A stretch of 64,000 nt of DNA from Paraferrimonas sp. SM1919 (GTDB taxonomy: Bacteria > Pseudomonadota > Gammaproteobacteria > Enterobacterales > Shewanellaceae). Below the pieces are notes generated by a model. It did no database searches. It was not told the origin of the DNA and saw only the letters and a program-made list of their open reading frames with translations. How positions within the stretch are numbered: position 1 is the stretch's first letter; each line of letters starts with the position of its first letter. This document shows, one piece after another, positions 36,473 through 45,317 of the stretch. The position numbers were made by a program, and so were the translations under genes. Location: assembly GCF_010993985.1 (NCBI RefSeq), contig NZ_WINH01000001.1, positions 62,001 through 126,000 on the forward strand. The letters run 5' to 3'.

Positions 36473-38633
36473 CAGCCATCCATTTTAAATAGACACTGGC
36501 TAAAGGTGGGATTGCCAAGGTTATTGATTGGGACATACCATGATGGCTATGTTGCTGACTATAGTAGCTTGCTTCTAAATGGAAGTTTGCACCATGATAG
36601 TAATGGGAGTCGGTATTTAAGATAACTTGATAACGCCCAGGCCTTGGCACCCCAATGCTATAATTTTGATGGCTTTCGGGGGTAAAATTATTGATCACAA
36701 TAATTGGCTGCTGGTGCTTGTCAAAGCGAGCTAAGACCGCTATCGATTGCTCAGCATTGCTACCATCAATCCAGCTAAATCCAGAGGCTTGATGGTCCAA
36801 TTGATGTAATGCTGGTTCTTGTCGGTAGAGTCGATTTAAGTCTTTGATTAACCTTTGTTGACCACTGTGGAATGGATTCTCGAGCTGATGCCAGCACAAA
36901 CTTTGCTGATGTGACCACTCTTTGCCTTGGGCAAACTCTTGCCCCATAAACAATAACTTTTTACCTGGATGGGCATATTGATAGGCCATAAATAAACGCA
37001 AGTTCGCAAACTGCTGCCATGCATCTCCTGGCATTTTTGCTATTAGCGATCCTTTACCATGCACGACTTCATCATGGGATAGAGGCAGTACATAATGTTC
37101 AGAATAAGCATAAACCATTGAGAAGGTCATATTATCATGGTGATATTTACGATGGATTGGATCTTTACTAATGTAACCCAAGGAGTCATTCATCCAGCCC
37201 ATATTCCACTTCAATCCAAACCCTAAGCCCCCATCAAAAGTGGGCTTAGTGACCCCATTAAATGCGGTTGATTCTTCAGCAATCGTCAAAGCATTAGGGT
37301 AATTTAGATAAATGGTCTCATTTAATCGTTTAAGGAAATTTATCGCTTCGTAATTTTCATTGCCGCCATTAATATTGGGCAGCCATTGTCCTTCTTTGCG
37401 GGCATAGTCTCGATATAACATCGAGGCAACGGCATCCACCCGAATGCCATCTATGTGGAAATGTTCAAACCAATACATAGCACTGCTAATTAAGAATTCG
37501 ACCACATGGGTTTTGCCATAATCATAAATTAGACTATTCCAATCTTGATGCCAGCCCATTCTTGGATCTTCATACTCGTACAGCTTAGTGCCATCGAAAT
37601 TGGCTAAACCATGGCTGTCTGTAGGGAAGTGAGCGGGAACCCAATCTAAAATAACGCCAATATCCGCCTGATGTAAGGCATCAATCAGAGCCTTTAACTC
37701 ATCAGGGCTACCATATCGACTTGTTGCGGCGAACATTGCCGTGGGTTGATACCCCCAAGACCCATCAAATGGGTGCTCAGTTAAAGGCATAAACTCTACA
37801 TGGGTATAATTCATTTCTTTTAGATAGGGAATTAACTCATTGATTAATTCCATATAGGTCAATGGCCGCTGTTGTTTGTGCCGCCAAGATCCAATATGTA
37901 ATTCATAAATACTGATTGGCTGTGCTAAATGATCTTGTTTGCTGCGGTTTTGCCATTGCTGGTCTTGCCACTGATAGTAACTGTGATCAAATACTCTAGA
38001 AGCAAAAGATGGAAATTGATCTTGATAGAAACCAAAAGGATCACTTTTATGGGGCAATAAATTAGCTTGCTGATCTTTGATTTCAAACTTATAGCCCTGG
38101 CCTGTTGCCACTTCTGGAATAAATAAACGCCATACCCCATCATTAGAACTTATCATTGGATGACAACGTCCATCCCAATGATTAAAGTCACCAATGACAC
38201 TTACCGAGCGTGCATTGGGCGCATAGACAGCAAAGCGTACCCCCTTAACCTGCACGCCATCGATAATTTGTTCATGCAAATGAGCGCCTTGATGATAATA
38301 AAGCTTACTGCTATCAAAAAAACTGTAATTAAACCTGAGCTCAGCCAATTGATATGGGTCGAGTTTTATTACTGTATATTTTGAATAGGTTATCTTTAAA
38401 CGATATTTAGGCTGAGAACGCTTCTTTAAGGTAATGCTGAAAAAACCTTGATCATCAATAGCCGTCATTTTGCCAATATGATGATTGGTTTTCCACGCAA
38501 TCAGAGCCACCTCTTTTGCCCCCGGCAAAAAACAGTTGATGGTGACTTGTCCATGTTCATCTTCAAATAATCCCAAGTGTTCTAATGGTGTTGAGCACTT
38601 AGCATTGATGATTGCCTCATTCCTTGATGTCAT
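36462..38633 (-). CDS. glgB: 1,4-alpha-glucan branching enzyme GlgB
   Basis: 723 residues with two CBM48-type N-terminal domains (VRFAVYAPNARSVSVIGDFN) and a GH13 barrel. Catalytic blocks: Asp in GIRVDAVASMLY, Glu in TIAEESTAF and Asp in LSHDEVVHGKGS. It introduces alpha-1,6 branches into glycogen. It starts 16 bp after the upstream PhK/GH15-like gene and overlaps glgX. Confidence 0.96.
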   Translation of the reverse strand: MTSRNEAIINAKCSTPLEHLGLFEDEHGQVTINCFLPGAKEVALIAWKTNHHIGKMTAIDDQGFFSITLKKRSQPKYRLKITYSKYTVIKLDPYQLAELRFNYSFFDSSKLYYHQGAHLHEQIIDGVQVKGVRFAVYAPNARSVSVIGDFNHWDGRCHPMISSNDGVWRLFIPEVATGQGYKFEIKDQQANLLPHKSDPFGFYQDQFPSFASRVFDHSYYQWQDQQWQNRSKQDHLAQPISIYELHIGSWRHKQQRPLTYMELINELIPYLKEMNYTHVEFMPLTEHPFDGSWGYQPTAMFAATSRYGSPDELKALIDALHQADIGVILDWVPAHFPTDSHGLANFDGTKLYEYEDPRMGWHQDWNSLIYDYGKTHVVEFLISSAMYWFEHFHIDGIRVDAVASMLYRDYARKEGQWLPNINGGNENYEAINFLKRLNETIYLNYPNALTIAEESTAFNGVTKPTFDGGLGFGLKWNMGWMNDSLGYISKDPIHRKYHHDNMTFSMVYAYSEHYVLPLSHDEVVHGKGSLIAKMPGDAWQQFANLRLFMAYQYAHPGKKLLFMGQEFAQGKEWSHQQSLCWHQLENPFHSGQQRLIKDLNRLYRQEPALHQLDHQASGFSWIDGSNAEQSIAVLARFDKHQQPIIVINNFTPESHQNYSIGVPRPGRYQVILNTDSHYYHGANFHLEASYYSQQHSHHGMSQSITLAIPPLASVYLKWMADES

Positions 38634-38649
38634 TATTCATTTCCAAATT

Positions 38650-41600
38650 TTAAGATGTAATACTGTCGACGCTTTGTTGCATTAATGCAGCCGTTAAAAA
38701 GCCCGCAATTTGATTGCTACTCAGGGCGCTAAAGTCTTCTTTTCGTTTGTTTTGCTGTTGATAGTCTTGCTGCGCTTGTTCAATCACCTGCCCTAAGATA
38801 ACGGGTTCCGCGAAACGCACATTTGGCTGGGCTTGGCAAAGTAAACACAGGGCTTCTAAACACTCGATAATTAACCCTTTATATGACGCAGGATAGAGAT
38901 TACTTAATAAAGACTCCAGCAACAGCCTGAACGACTCCTCTTGGGGAGTCATAGATTGTAAGACTTGGTTGCAATCAAGGGTGTTGATGGCATTAGCGCG
39001 GTCGCCAAACACTAAAGCTGGGAAATGGCGCAGACTTTGCCATATAGTGACCATAAACGGTTCATCTAAACGGATCATCAAGCCTCTTTGTAAGCGCCAG
39101 TTTTCCCAATTGGTGGTCATGAAATTCTGCTGGGCTTGGAAACTTGAATGATTCAATGCGATTTTGCAATCTTTGTCCATTAACTGATATTGGGCTTTAA
39201 AAATTGCTTTTATTTGTTGGTATAACTCGTTCGGAGAGCGCATCGCCTGTTCAACAATGATTTGCCCATCAAATTTATGTGGTTCATTGTTGCCCCATAA
39301 AATTAAATGGTGCAAATGGATGGTCTTAACCCCTTCGAAATAATTACGATGATTACGCACTAACAAACCAACGGCCAATAACACCTCTTGCAGTAATACC
39401 TGTTCAATTTCATCGGTACTGGCTTGCTCGATAAGTTGATGAACCTGATCGTTACTAACAAGTTTATTTATCAGTATTTGCTGTTGCTCGTCTTGGCCAA
39501 TCACAATCGAAATACGGCACAATAAAATTTCAGCAACCGCAGAATGAAGGTCTTCGCTGGTTATCGCGACGATGGCGTAGCATTTGCGGACTAATAACCA
39601 TTGCTGGGCTATGCTGGCCCGTTCTGCCACCAGCAATAAAAAGCGCTTGTAGCTTAATTGTGTATGCTCAAATTGCAGCTGTGCGCAATCGTCATAGTGA
39701 ATTCTAAATTGCTCTAGTGCGTGCAACTTATCGCCGACACTTGCCTGACTTAATAAACAATGAACATGCTCACTTGCTGCGCCAGTAAAGCGGCCATAGC
39801 GATTGAGCTGGGCTGCTCGCTTATTAAGCTGTAATGGATTAAATGATTTGGCGTTGTGAGTGATGTGCGTAATCCTTCCTGCAACAAAGGCCAGATCGGA
39901 AGTTGCATGGCTGATCTTTTCGCTGATATTTCGATGCTGAAAATCTTTAATCATTTTGATCAACTGCTCACTGCCACTAAGTTGGCAAATACGATGATCG
40001 ATCAGTAACGTCACGACTGCCGGTTCTGCATAGAACCAGTGATCTTTAATATAAGTAATTTCACTGTGGATGATTTCGCACAATAATCGTCCGTCTAAGC
40101 GGCTGTAATCCCCCGCTTGATCCTGCAGCCATGACAAGCACAATAGTTTTTGGCCGTTGATGTTGTATGGATGAGAACTGGCTAATGAATGCAACCTCCT
40201 TTTAGGACGTCCAGTTAATCCCAGTTGCTCATTACTGCCAACGTCAGCATATACCGATATCAACTGACTGGCTGAACACACTTTCAGAGGCGCAATTTCA
40301 GCAATGGTTTCACTGATCACCCCGGCATTGGCTAACAGCTTTTTTACCTGCTCATCTTGGGCAAGAATCACCAAAGCAACTGACGGTTTTGCATCTCTGG
40401 TTTGAGATTGACGAAGATTCACTGGATCTAAGTCTTGGCATTCAATAAATCCCTCTTCGAGTAATTGGCCCACATAAAATAAACTCTGAGCCCATATCAA
40501 TGGGAGATTATCATTGGCCACTCGGGGTTGGCTGCCAGGCTGGCATTTCTCAGATTCTATGAACTTTTTCTCGACATAATAAAGTTCAGGTAACATTGAA
40601 TAGCCATGTTTTTTTATTGCAACCTTATCGAGTTTCTGGCGGTATTTTTTGGCCTTGGCGCTATCTCCTTGAAAGAGACTGTTTATGTACATATAACAAT
40701 AAAATAATGGCCATTCAGATTCGATATTTGCGAAGTTAATTAACTCTGAATGTTGATAGTGCATTCTCGAAGTATCTTCAATTTCCGTTTGGTGACCATC
40801 AAGTAAAAAGCGTTTAAAGCCATACTCCCCCTCTAATTTGGAGCAGATCTCTTTTTCGGTTTTGTCGATTAAGCTTGGATCTGAAACGGCAAAAGCAGGA
40901 AAACCAATTATCGATAACAACGCACTGTCTACTTCTTTAGAACGTGACTCTTTGGGCAGTAATGCCCTTAATGTGCTTCGACAGCGAGCTATGGAATCAG
41001 GAATACTATGCACACAGGCATTAGCCGCGTCCTGTTGGCAAAATAGATTAAGTCTATCTAAGGCTTGCAGAGCCGCTTTGGCCATGCCAACCGAACTGGC
41101 ATTCACTTCTGGTTTGCCATTATTAATTTTGTTGCCCCGCTCCCAGATACCAAAATCTTTAATAGAGTGAGCATAAGAGATGTAGTAAATCAGGTTTTGA
41201 ATAAAGTCCACTTCCCCTTGGGTGGCAATGATCCTCAAGCCGCCCTTGGTCATTTGTGCCAACATCAGCAGATACAAACTTGTGGCATCGATTTGTAAAT
41301 GCCCCCAGGCATCATCGGCAACGACTTCCAGCCCCGTAATGGTATTGTATTTGGCGTGCAAACTTTGACTAGGAGAATGGCTATGCTTGAAACTTTCGAC
41401 TTTGTTGGCTTGACGCATCATGCTCTGTAAGAGGCCACGCATCATTTTAATACTGGATTGCTCTAACCTATCAGCCTCTACAGCGCGGCCTGCTTTTTTC
41501 ATGGCTATCGCGCTGGCCCAAACCGCCATTATGGTATAAACATTATCTCTAACCCAGGCATCTGTATAATCCCCATGATTATTGATACTGCTGCTGGCTG

Positions 41601-41688
41601 GAAACAATCCAGTCACCGGATGCTGCCTTGCTAAAATAAGGTCACTCACCTGTTGATATATATTATTTAAAATTTCACTTCGGCTCAT
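38650..41688 (-). CDS. Phosphorylase-kinase alpha/beta-like, GH15-type (alpha/alpha)6 protein
   Basis: 1012 residues from ATG 41688, overlapping the upstream GH13 stop by ATGA. The N-terminal half resembles GH15 glucoamylase and eukaryotic phosphorylase-kinase alpha/beta subunits: DYTDAWVRDNVYTIMAVWA, WGHLQIDATSLYLLMLAQ, FGIWERG, SEWPLFYCYMYINS. The C-terminal half (~450-1012) is helical and has no clear catalytic signature. Bacterial members of this family are often seen in glycogen operons; whether they hydrolyse glucans or only bind them is unsettled. Cytoplasmic, with no signal peptide. Confidence 0.8.
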   Translation of the reverse strand: MSRSEILNNIYQQVSDLILARQHPVTGLFPASSSINNHGDYTDAWVRDNVYTIMAVWASAIAMKKAGRAVEADRLEQSSIKMMRGLLQSMMRQANKVESFKHSHSPSQSLHAKYNTITGLEVVADDAWGHLQIDATSLYLLMLAQMTKGGLRIIATQGEVDFIQNLIYYISYAHSIKDFGIWERGNKINNGKPEVNASSVGMAKAALQALDRLNLFCQQDAANACVHSIPDSIARCRSTLRALLPKESRSKEVDSALLSIIGFPAFAVSDPSLIDKTEKEICSKLEGEYGFKRFLLDGHQTEIEDTSRMHYQHSELINFANIESEWPLFYCYMYINSLFQGDSAKAKKYRQKLDKVAIKKHGYSMLPELYYVEKKFIESEKCQPGSQPRVANDNLPLIWAQSLFYVGQLLEEGFIECQDLDPVNLRQSQTRDAKPSVALVILAQDEQVKKLLANAGVISETIAEIAPLKVCSASQLISVYADVGSNEQLGLTGRPKRRLHSLASSHPYNINGQKLLCLSWLQDQAGDYSRLDGRLLCEIIHSEITYIKDHWFYAEPAVVTLLIDHRICQLSGSEQLIKMIKDFQHRNISEKISHATSDLAFVAGRITHITHNAKSFNPLQLNKRAAQLNRYGRFTGAASEHVHCLLSQASVGDKLHALEQFRIHYDDCAQLQFEHTQLSYKRFLLLVAERASIAQQWLLVRKCYAIVAITSEDLHSAVAEILLCRISIVIGQDEQQQILINKLVSNDQVHQLIEQASTDEIEQVLLQEVLLAVGLLVRNHRNYFEGVKTIHLHHLILWGNNEPHKFDGQIIVEQAMRSPNELYQQIKAIFKAQYQLMDKDCKIALNHSSFQAQQNFMTTNWENWRLQRGLMIRLDEPFMVTIWQSLRHFPALVFGDRANAINTLDCNQVLQSMTPQEESFRLLLESLLSNLYPASYKGLIIECLEALCLLCQAQPNVRFAEPVILGQVIEQAQQDYQQQNKRKEDFSALSSNQIAGFLTAALMQQSVDSITS

Positions 41689-43349
41689 ATTCGAATCCAA
41701 TTTATAGGCTGGCTTTGAGCACTTATATCGAGATACAGGCCACTCCAAGGTCGTAACGTAAAGGCTTCCGAACAAGCCTCTTCATCACCATCAAAACCGT
41801 GACCGTTAATTGAATTAAATGGCTGATTTACTTTTGCTTTAACCTTTTTATCACTGAGATTAAATGCAATTAATAATTGCTGAGTCGGGCAATTTCTAGT
41901 GAACACGAGTAATTGCTTATCTTGATAAATTAATTGTATTTTTCCTTTTATTAATGCCGGTTGCTGCGCCCGCCATTGCCAAAACAGTCGTATTTTGTTT
42001 AATAAAGAATTCGGTATTGCGGTTTGCGCTTTTACATTATGCTCCCAATGGCTGTCTGCAATGGGTAGCCAGGGGGCACAATTCGAAAATCCCCCATGTA
42101 AAGAATCATCCCACACCATAGGAGTACGGCAACCATCTCGGCCTTTGAACTCTGGCCAAAAGTTGATACCAAAGGGATCTTGTAATTGCTCAAAACTAAG
42201 TTCGGCCTCTTGTAACCCCAACTCTTCCCCTTGGTAAATACAAATACTCCCACGTAACGAACAGAGTAATGCCATTACACAAAAAGCTTGCAGAGGATCA
42301 CCTGCAGTCGCGGTTCTCGATGCCGTTCGCACCACATCATGATTACTGTATGACAGGCATGGCCAATATTGACCAATATTGGTTTGTATTTGGTCGATAA
42401 TGTCGTAGATGGCCGCAGCAGTGAAGTCTGTGGTTAATAAGTCAAAGGTATAGGCCAAATGTAATTTATCCCCACCGTTGAGGTAATTGGCCATCTCTTT
42501 AAGAGCATCATCGGCACCGATTTCACCGATACTAATACAGCCTGGATAACGGTCCAGTAATTGCCGGATCTGTTTGTGAAACTCTAGAGATTGTGGCCTG
42601 GAAATATCAAAAATATGCTGTTGCATTGCATAGGGATTAGACAGTTCCACATTCTTGGCCAATGATTGCTCAGGTGGCACTGGAGGATTATCTCTTAATT
42701 TATCGTCATGGTAATAAAAGTTGCAGGCATCTAAACGAACGCCATCCACGCCAAGCTGCAACCAAAACTCGATGTCTGCCAGTAATTGTTGAGTGACCTG
42801 AGGATTAAAAAAATTAAGATCGGGTTGAGACTCTAAGAAGTGATGTAGATAATACTGACCGCGTCTAGCATTAAATTGCCAAGCACTGCCGCCAAACACG
42901 CTTAACCAATTATTAGGTGCTGTGCCATCGGCTTTCGGGTCGGCCCAGACATACCAGTCACTGTAATGGTTGTGCTTATCTTTTTGACTTTCTGTGAACC
43001 ATGGGTGATCACTAGAACTGTGGCTAATCACCTGATCGATAATTATTTTAATGTCGAGGTTATGTGCTTTTTGAAGCAAAAGCTTGAACTCTTGCAAGGT
43101 TCCAAACATGGGGTCGACATTACGATAATCACTCACATCATAACCAAAATCTCGCATCGGTGAGGTAAAGAAGGGCGATATCCAAATGGCATCGATACCC
43201 AACCAGGACAGGTAATCGAGCTTAGAGATAATACCGTTGATATCACCGATTCCATCTTGATTTGAATCTTTAAAACTGCGTGGATAAATTTGATAAATCA
43301 GTGCCCCTTGCCACCAATCAATATCTCTTTGCTGTGACTTTAATTGCAA
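41685..43349 (-). CDS. GH13 alpha-glucosidase (GH13_23-like)
   Basis: 554 residues. The start is a TTG at 43349 with GAGGTG well spaced upstream; no ATG lies nearby. Clear GH13 blocks: DWWQGALIYQIYPRSF, nucleophile Asp in GVRLDACNFYYHD, acid/base Glu in SIGEIGAD and Asp in YSNHDVVRTASR. SQPDLNFFNPQV and the AKNVELSNPY segment resemble GH13_23 alpha-glucosidases. No signal peptide, so it is probably cytoplasmic and acts on malto-oligosaccharides released from glycogen. First gene of the glycogen operon. Confidence 0.9.
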   Translation of the reverse strand: MQLKSQQRDIDWWQGALIYQIYPRSFKDSNQDGIGDINGIISKLDYLSWLGIDAIWISPFFTSPMRDFGYDVSDYRNVDPMFGTLQEFKLLLQKAHNLDIKIIIDQVISHSSSDHPWFTESQKDKHNHYSDWYVWADPKADGTAPNNWLSVFGGSAWQFNARRGQYYLHHFLESQPDLNFFNPQVTQQLLADIEFWLQLGVDGVRLDACNFYYHDDKLRDNPPVPPEQSLAKNVELSNPYAMQQHIFDISRPQSLEFHKQIRQLLDRYPGCISIGEIGADDALKEMANYLNGGDKLHLAYTFDLLTTDFTAAAIYDIIDQIQTNIGQYWPCLSYSNHDVVRTASRTATAGDPLQAFCVMALLCSLRGSICIYQGEELGLQEAELSFEQLQDPFGINFWPEFKGRDGCRTPMVWDDSLHGGFSNCAPWLPIADSHWEHNVKAQTAIPNSLLNKIRLFWQWRAQQPALIKGKIQLIYQDKQLLVFTRNCPTQQLLIAFNLSDKKVKAKVNQPFNSINGHGFDGDEEACSEAFTLRPWSGLYLDISAQSQPINWIRI

Positions 43350-43584
43350 GCTAAGACACCTCTAATTCACTGTTTAATTATCAACCCGATACCGTACAAA
43401 ATTAGCTCAGCTAGATATAAATAACCACCAAAATATAGGTTTACATATATGAAAATTTGTACGTTATCAGCAGCAAAATTTAAAGCTATAAGCACAAACG
43501 GGCAGTCAATCCGTTAGCGATGGCAATTAGAGGCTGTTAAGCTGTGATCTTGAAAAGGGCAGCTGATCTGCTGACTGTGGTTTA

Positions 43585-43827
43585 TTAGGTCGACGCAATC
43601 AGCATCTGGTATAACTGATCTTTAAGAGCTGCTCGCTCATTTTTTAGCTCATGCATGGCGTCGTCACTAATCGGAGAACCATCAAGCTCTTGCTGCCTGA
43701 TTTGAGCATCTAGAGTGTGATAGCGAAGACTTTTCCTTTTAAAGTCCTCATCACTGGCGGTAAGTTGGTTAATTTTATCGGTATGTTCAGGAAAGTCGTG
43801 TAATAAACTGTGGTCTTCACCTAGCAT
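43585..43827 (-). CDS. YdcH-like DUF465 protein
   Basis: 80 residues with the DUF465 pattern: SLLHDFPEHTDKINQL, DEDFKRKSLRYHTLDAQI, DDAMHELKNERAALKDQLYQML. It is a small helical, coiled-coil-like protein of unknown role. AAGGAG lies 6 nt before the ATG but within the right arm of an 11-bp hairpin (43835-43865). Confidence 0.88.
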   Translation of the reverse strand: MLGEDHSLLHDFPEHTDKINQLTASDEDFKRKSLRYHTLDAQIRQQELDGSPISDDAMHELKNERAALKDQLYQMLIAST

Positions 43828-43834
43828 AAAGGGC

Positions 43835-43865
43835 TCCTTACTCTTCGGGGATTAAAGAGTAAGGA
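43835..43865 (-). promoter_or_regulatory. Hairpin overlapping the YdcH-like gene's ribosome-binding site
   Basis: TCCTTACTCTT / AAGAGTAAGGA with a 9-nt loop. On the minus strand the right arm includes AAGGA of the Shine-Dalgarno sequence. It follows the stop of the upstream broken porin gene and could also end that transcript, though no T-run follows. Confidence 0.7.
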
Positions 43866-43877
43866 TAGCTGATATTT

Positions 43878-44736
43878 TTAAAAAGCGTAGCTCACGCCCA
43901 ACCACAGGGTATCAAGCTGCTTAAAACGGATATTGTCTGTGTCAGTTTGGTAGTTTTGCTCGTCAAAAAAGCGGCCTTCATAACTTAAGTCGTAACGCCA
44001 GTTTTTATGGCTTGGGTGCACATAACGAACGCCAACCTCTGCTGTGACTAACTTCGATGTTTGCCCCTCAAAGGTATAAGCACCATCGAAACGGGTAACC
44101 TCTGCAAGGTTAATACCACCAGCACCCACAGAACCTAATAAGCTAAAACCGGAATCACCTAGCGGATATAAACCAACCGCCGAGATAGATGCCGATGCTA
44201 GGCGTACTGCTTCACCATCGTTACCAAACGCCTGATAGTCGCCCCCTAAACCGGCAAAGTTTAATTGCAAAGCGAAGTAATCAAAGGGTCTGTTAGCCTT
44301 TCCTGTTTCCTTTATGTGCGATTTAAAGGGCAAGATAGCAAGGCACTCGAATTGAAGCATAGTTATTCTATGTAAAATGAGAGTAACGCAGCTAGGTTGG
44401 CCTTTAAACGCATCCTGCGGACAGCGTTTGTTAGCCGTTTCTACTGCGCTGGCGCTCATTGGTGTGGAACAACCACACGTCATTCGCGCCGCCTTGTATA
44501 AAAGACTAACAAACTGCTGCAGAAACAAACAGTAAAGGTCAACAGACCCTACATTGGTAGCCACCAAAAAGTTTACCTGATACTGAACTTGCACTATCGC
44601 TCGTGGTTGCACTTGCCGTGTCTTGATCATAATCGAAATTAGAGTGACCAATACCGCCACCCACATACCAGTTAGCATTTGCTGCAGCGCTCAGTGGGGC
44701 ACTGATCAATAGCGATAAAGTTAATTTTTTAAGCAT
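43878..44736 (-). pseudogene. Outer-membrane beta-barrel protein gene split by a MITE
   Basis: The 5' part (44736 down to ~44551) encodes a signal peptide (MLKKLTLSLLISAPLSAAANA), then NWYVGGGIGHSNFDYD and KLFGGYQ. The frame then enters the insertion and stops after Q-C-R-V-C. The 3' part resumes at 44284 in another frame with FDYFALQLNFAGLGGDY and runs to the terminal LGVSYAF. Together they would make an intact ~200-residue OmpA-N/opacity-type barrel: GGYQ joins FDYFALQLNF naturally. The 266-bp insert is not a multiple of three, so the product is destroyed. GGAAGG precedes the ATG. Last gene of the MarR-controlled operon. Confidence 0.85.
44285..44550. mobile_element. MITE-like element, 266 bp, ~24-bp terminal inverted repeats
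   Basis: The left end AGGGTCTGTTAGCCTTTCCT matches the reverse complement of the right end, AGGGTCTGTTGACCTTTACT, over about 24 bp with few mismatches. The interior has no transposase and holds a smaller palindrome (GTGTGG / CCACAC at 44462-44478). No exact target duplication is visible; imperfect TGT/TTT flanks are possible. It interrupts an outer-membrane protein gene. Likely a non-autonomous element mobilised in trans; no second copy was seen in the window. Confidence 0.8.
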
Positions 44737-44750
44737 GTTACCTTCCTCAT

Positions 44751-45305
44751 TTATTTACCAAAAACCATACGAATTAAGGTTCTATCTTTATTGATAAAAT
44801 GATGCTTAAACGCACCAACGATATGCAATACCACCCCAAGTGTTAATAGGTAGCCCACCAGCGAGTGAATGCTTGCAAATACTCCGGCTAACTGACCATT
44901 AATAGGAGTAGATTTACCACTATTGGCATCAAGATTCGCTGGGACTAATTCCACCGAGAACAGTGCTAGACCATGGCCACCTAACCAAGACATTAAGGCG
45001 CCTGAAAGGGGCATAACTAACGCGGTGATCAATAACAACCAATGTACTGTTTTTGCTAGGCCATCTAACCACTTCCCTTGGCTTGAAATCGCTCTAGGGA
45101 AACCATTGCTAACGCGCCAGATAGAGCGAGCTATAACCAAAATGAGTGCAATTAGACCAACAGATTTATGCAGCCCATATAAGCCATAGGCTTTCGTTTC
45201 AGTCATATAAATACCGACGGCCAGCAGGCTTAATAGCAACAAACCCACTGTCCAATGAAGTGTCCTTGTGGTCACGCTTAAATGAGTTTTAGTATCTTTT
45301 TCCAT
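44751..45305 (-). CDS. Cytochrome b561
   Basis: 184 residues with four membrane helices (WTVGLLLLSLLAVGIYM, SVGLIALILVIARSIW, HWLLLITALVMPLSGALM, LVGYLLTLGVVLHIVGAF). Histidines placed for two b-type hemes occur in RTLHWTVG, GLHKSVG, KTVHWLLL and VVLHIVGAFKHHF. It transfers electrons across the inner membrane. Position between a siderophore-interacting reductase gene and an outer-membrane protein gene suggests a role in iron reduction or envelope redox. AAGGAT precedes the ATG. It is the only intact gene of its operon. Confidence 0.9.
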   Translation of the reverse strand: MEKDTKTHLSVTTRTLHWTVGLLLLSLLAVGIYMTETKAYGLYGLHKSVGLIALILVIARSIWRVSNGFPRAISSQGKWLDGLAKTVHWLLLITALVMPLSGALMSWLGGHGLALFSVELVPANLDANSGKSTPINGQLAGVFASIHSLVGYLLTLGVVLHIVGAFKHHFINKDRTLIRMVFGK

Positions 45306-45317
45306 TGTGGTTATCCT

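Noticed and set aside
43393..43463. Possible operator pair CGTACAAA / TTTGTACG upstream of the alpha-glucosidase gene
   Set aside because: Only 8 bp match, the spacing is about 55 bp, and no regulator gene is adjacent, so chance is likely.
43878..44678. A continuous 266-codon frame reading through the MITE into the porin 3' part
   Set aside because: The first ~130 codons are MITE sequence and the out-of-frame 5' part of the porin, without family similarity. Only the part after 44284 is real, so I treat the locus as a disrupted gene.
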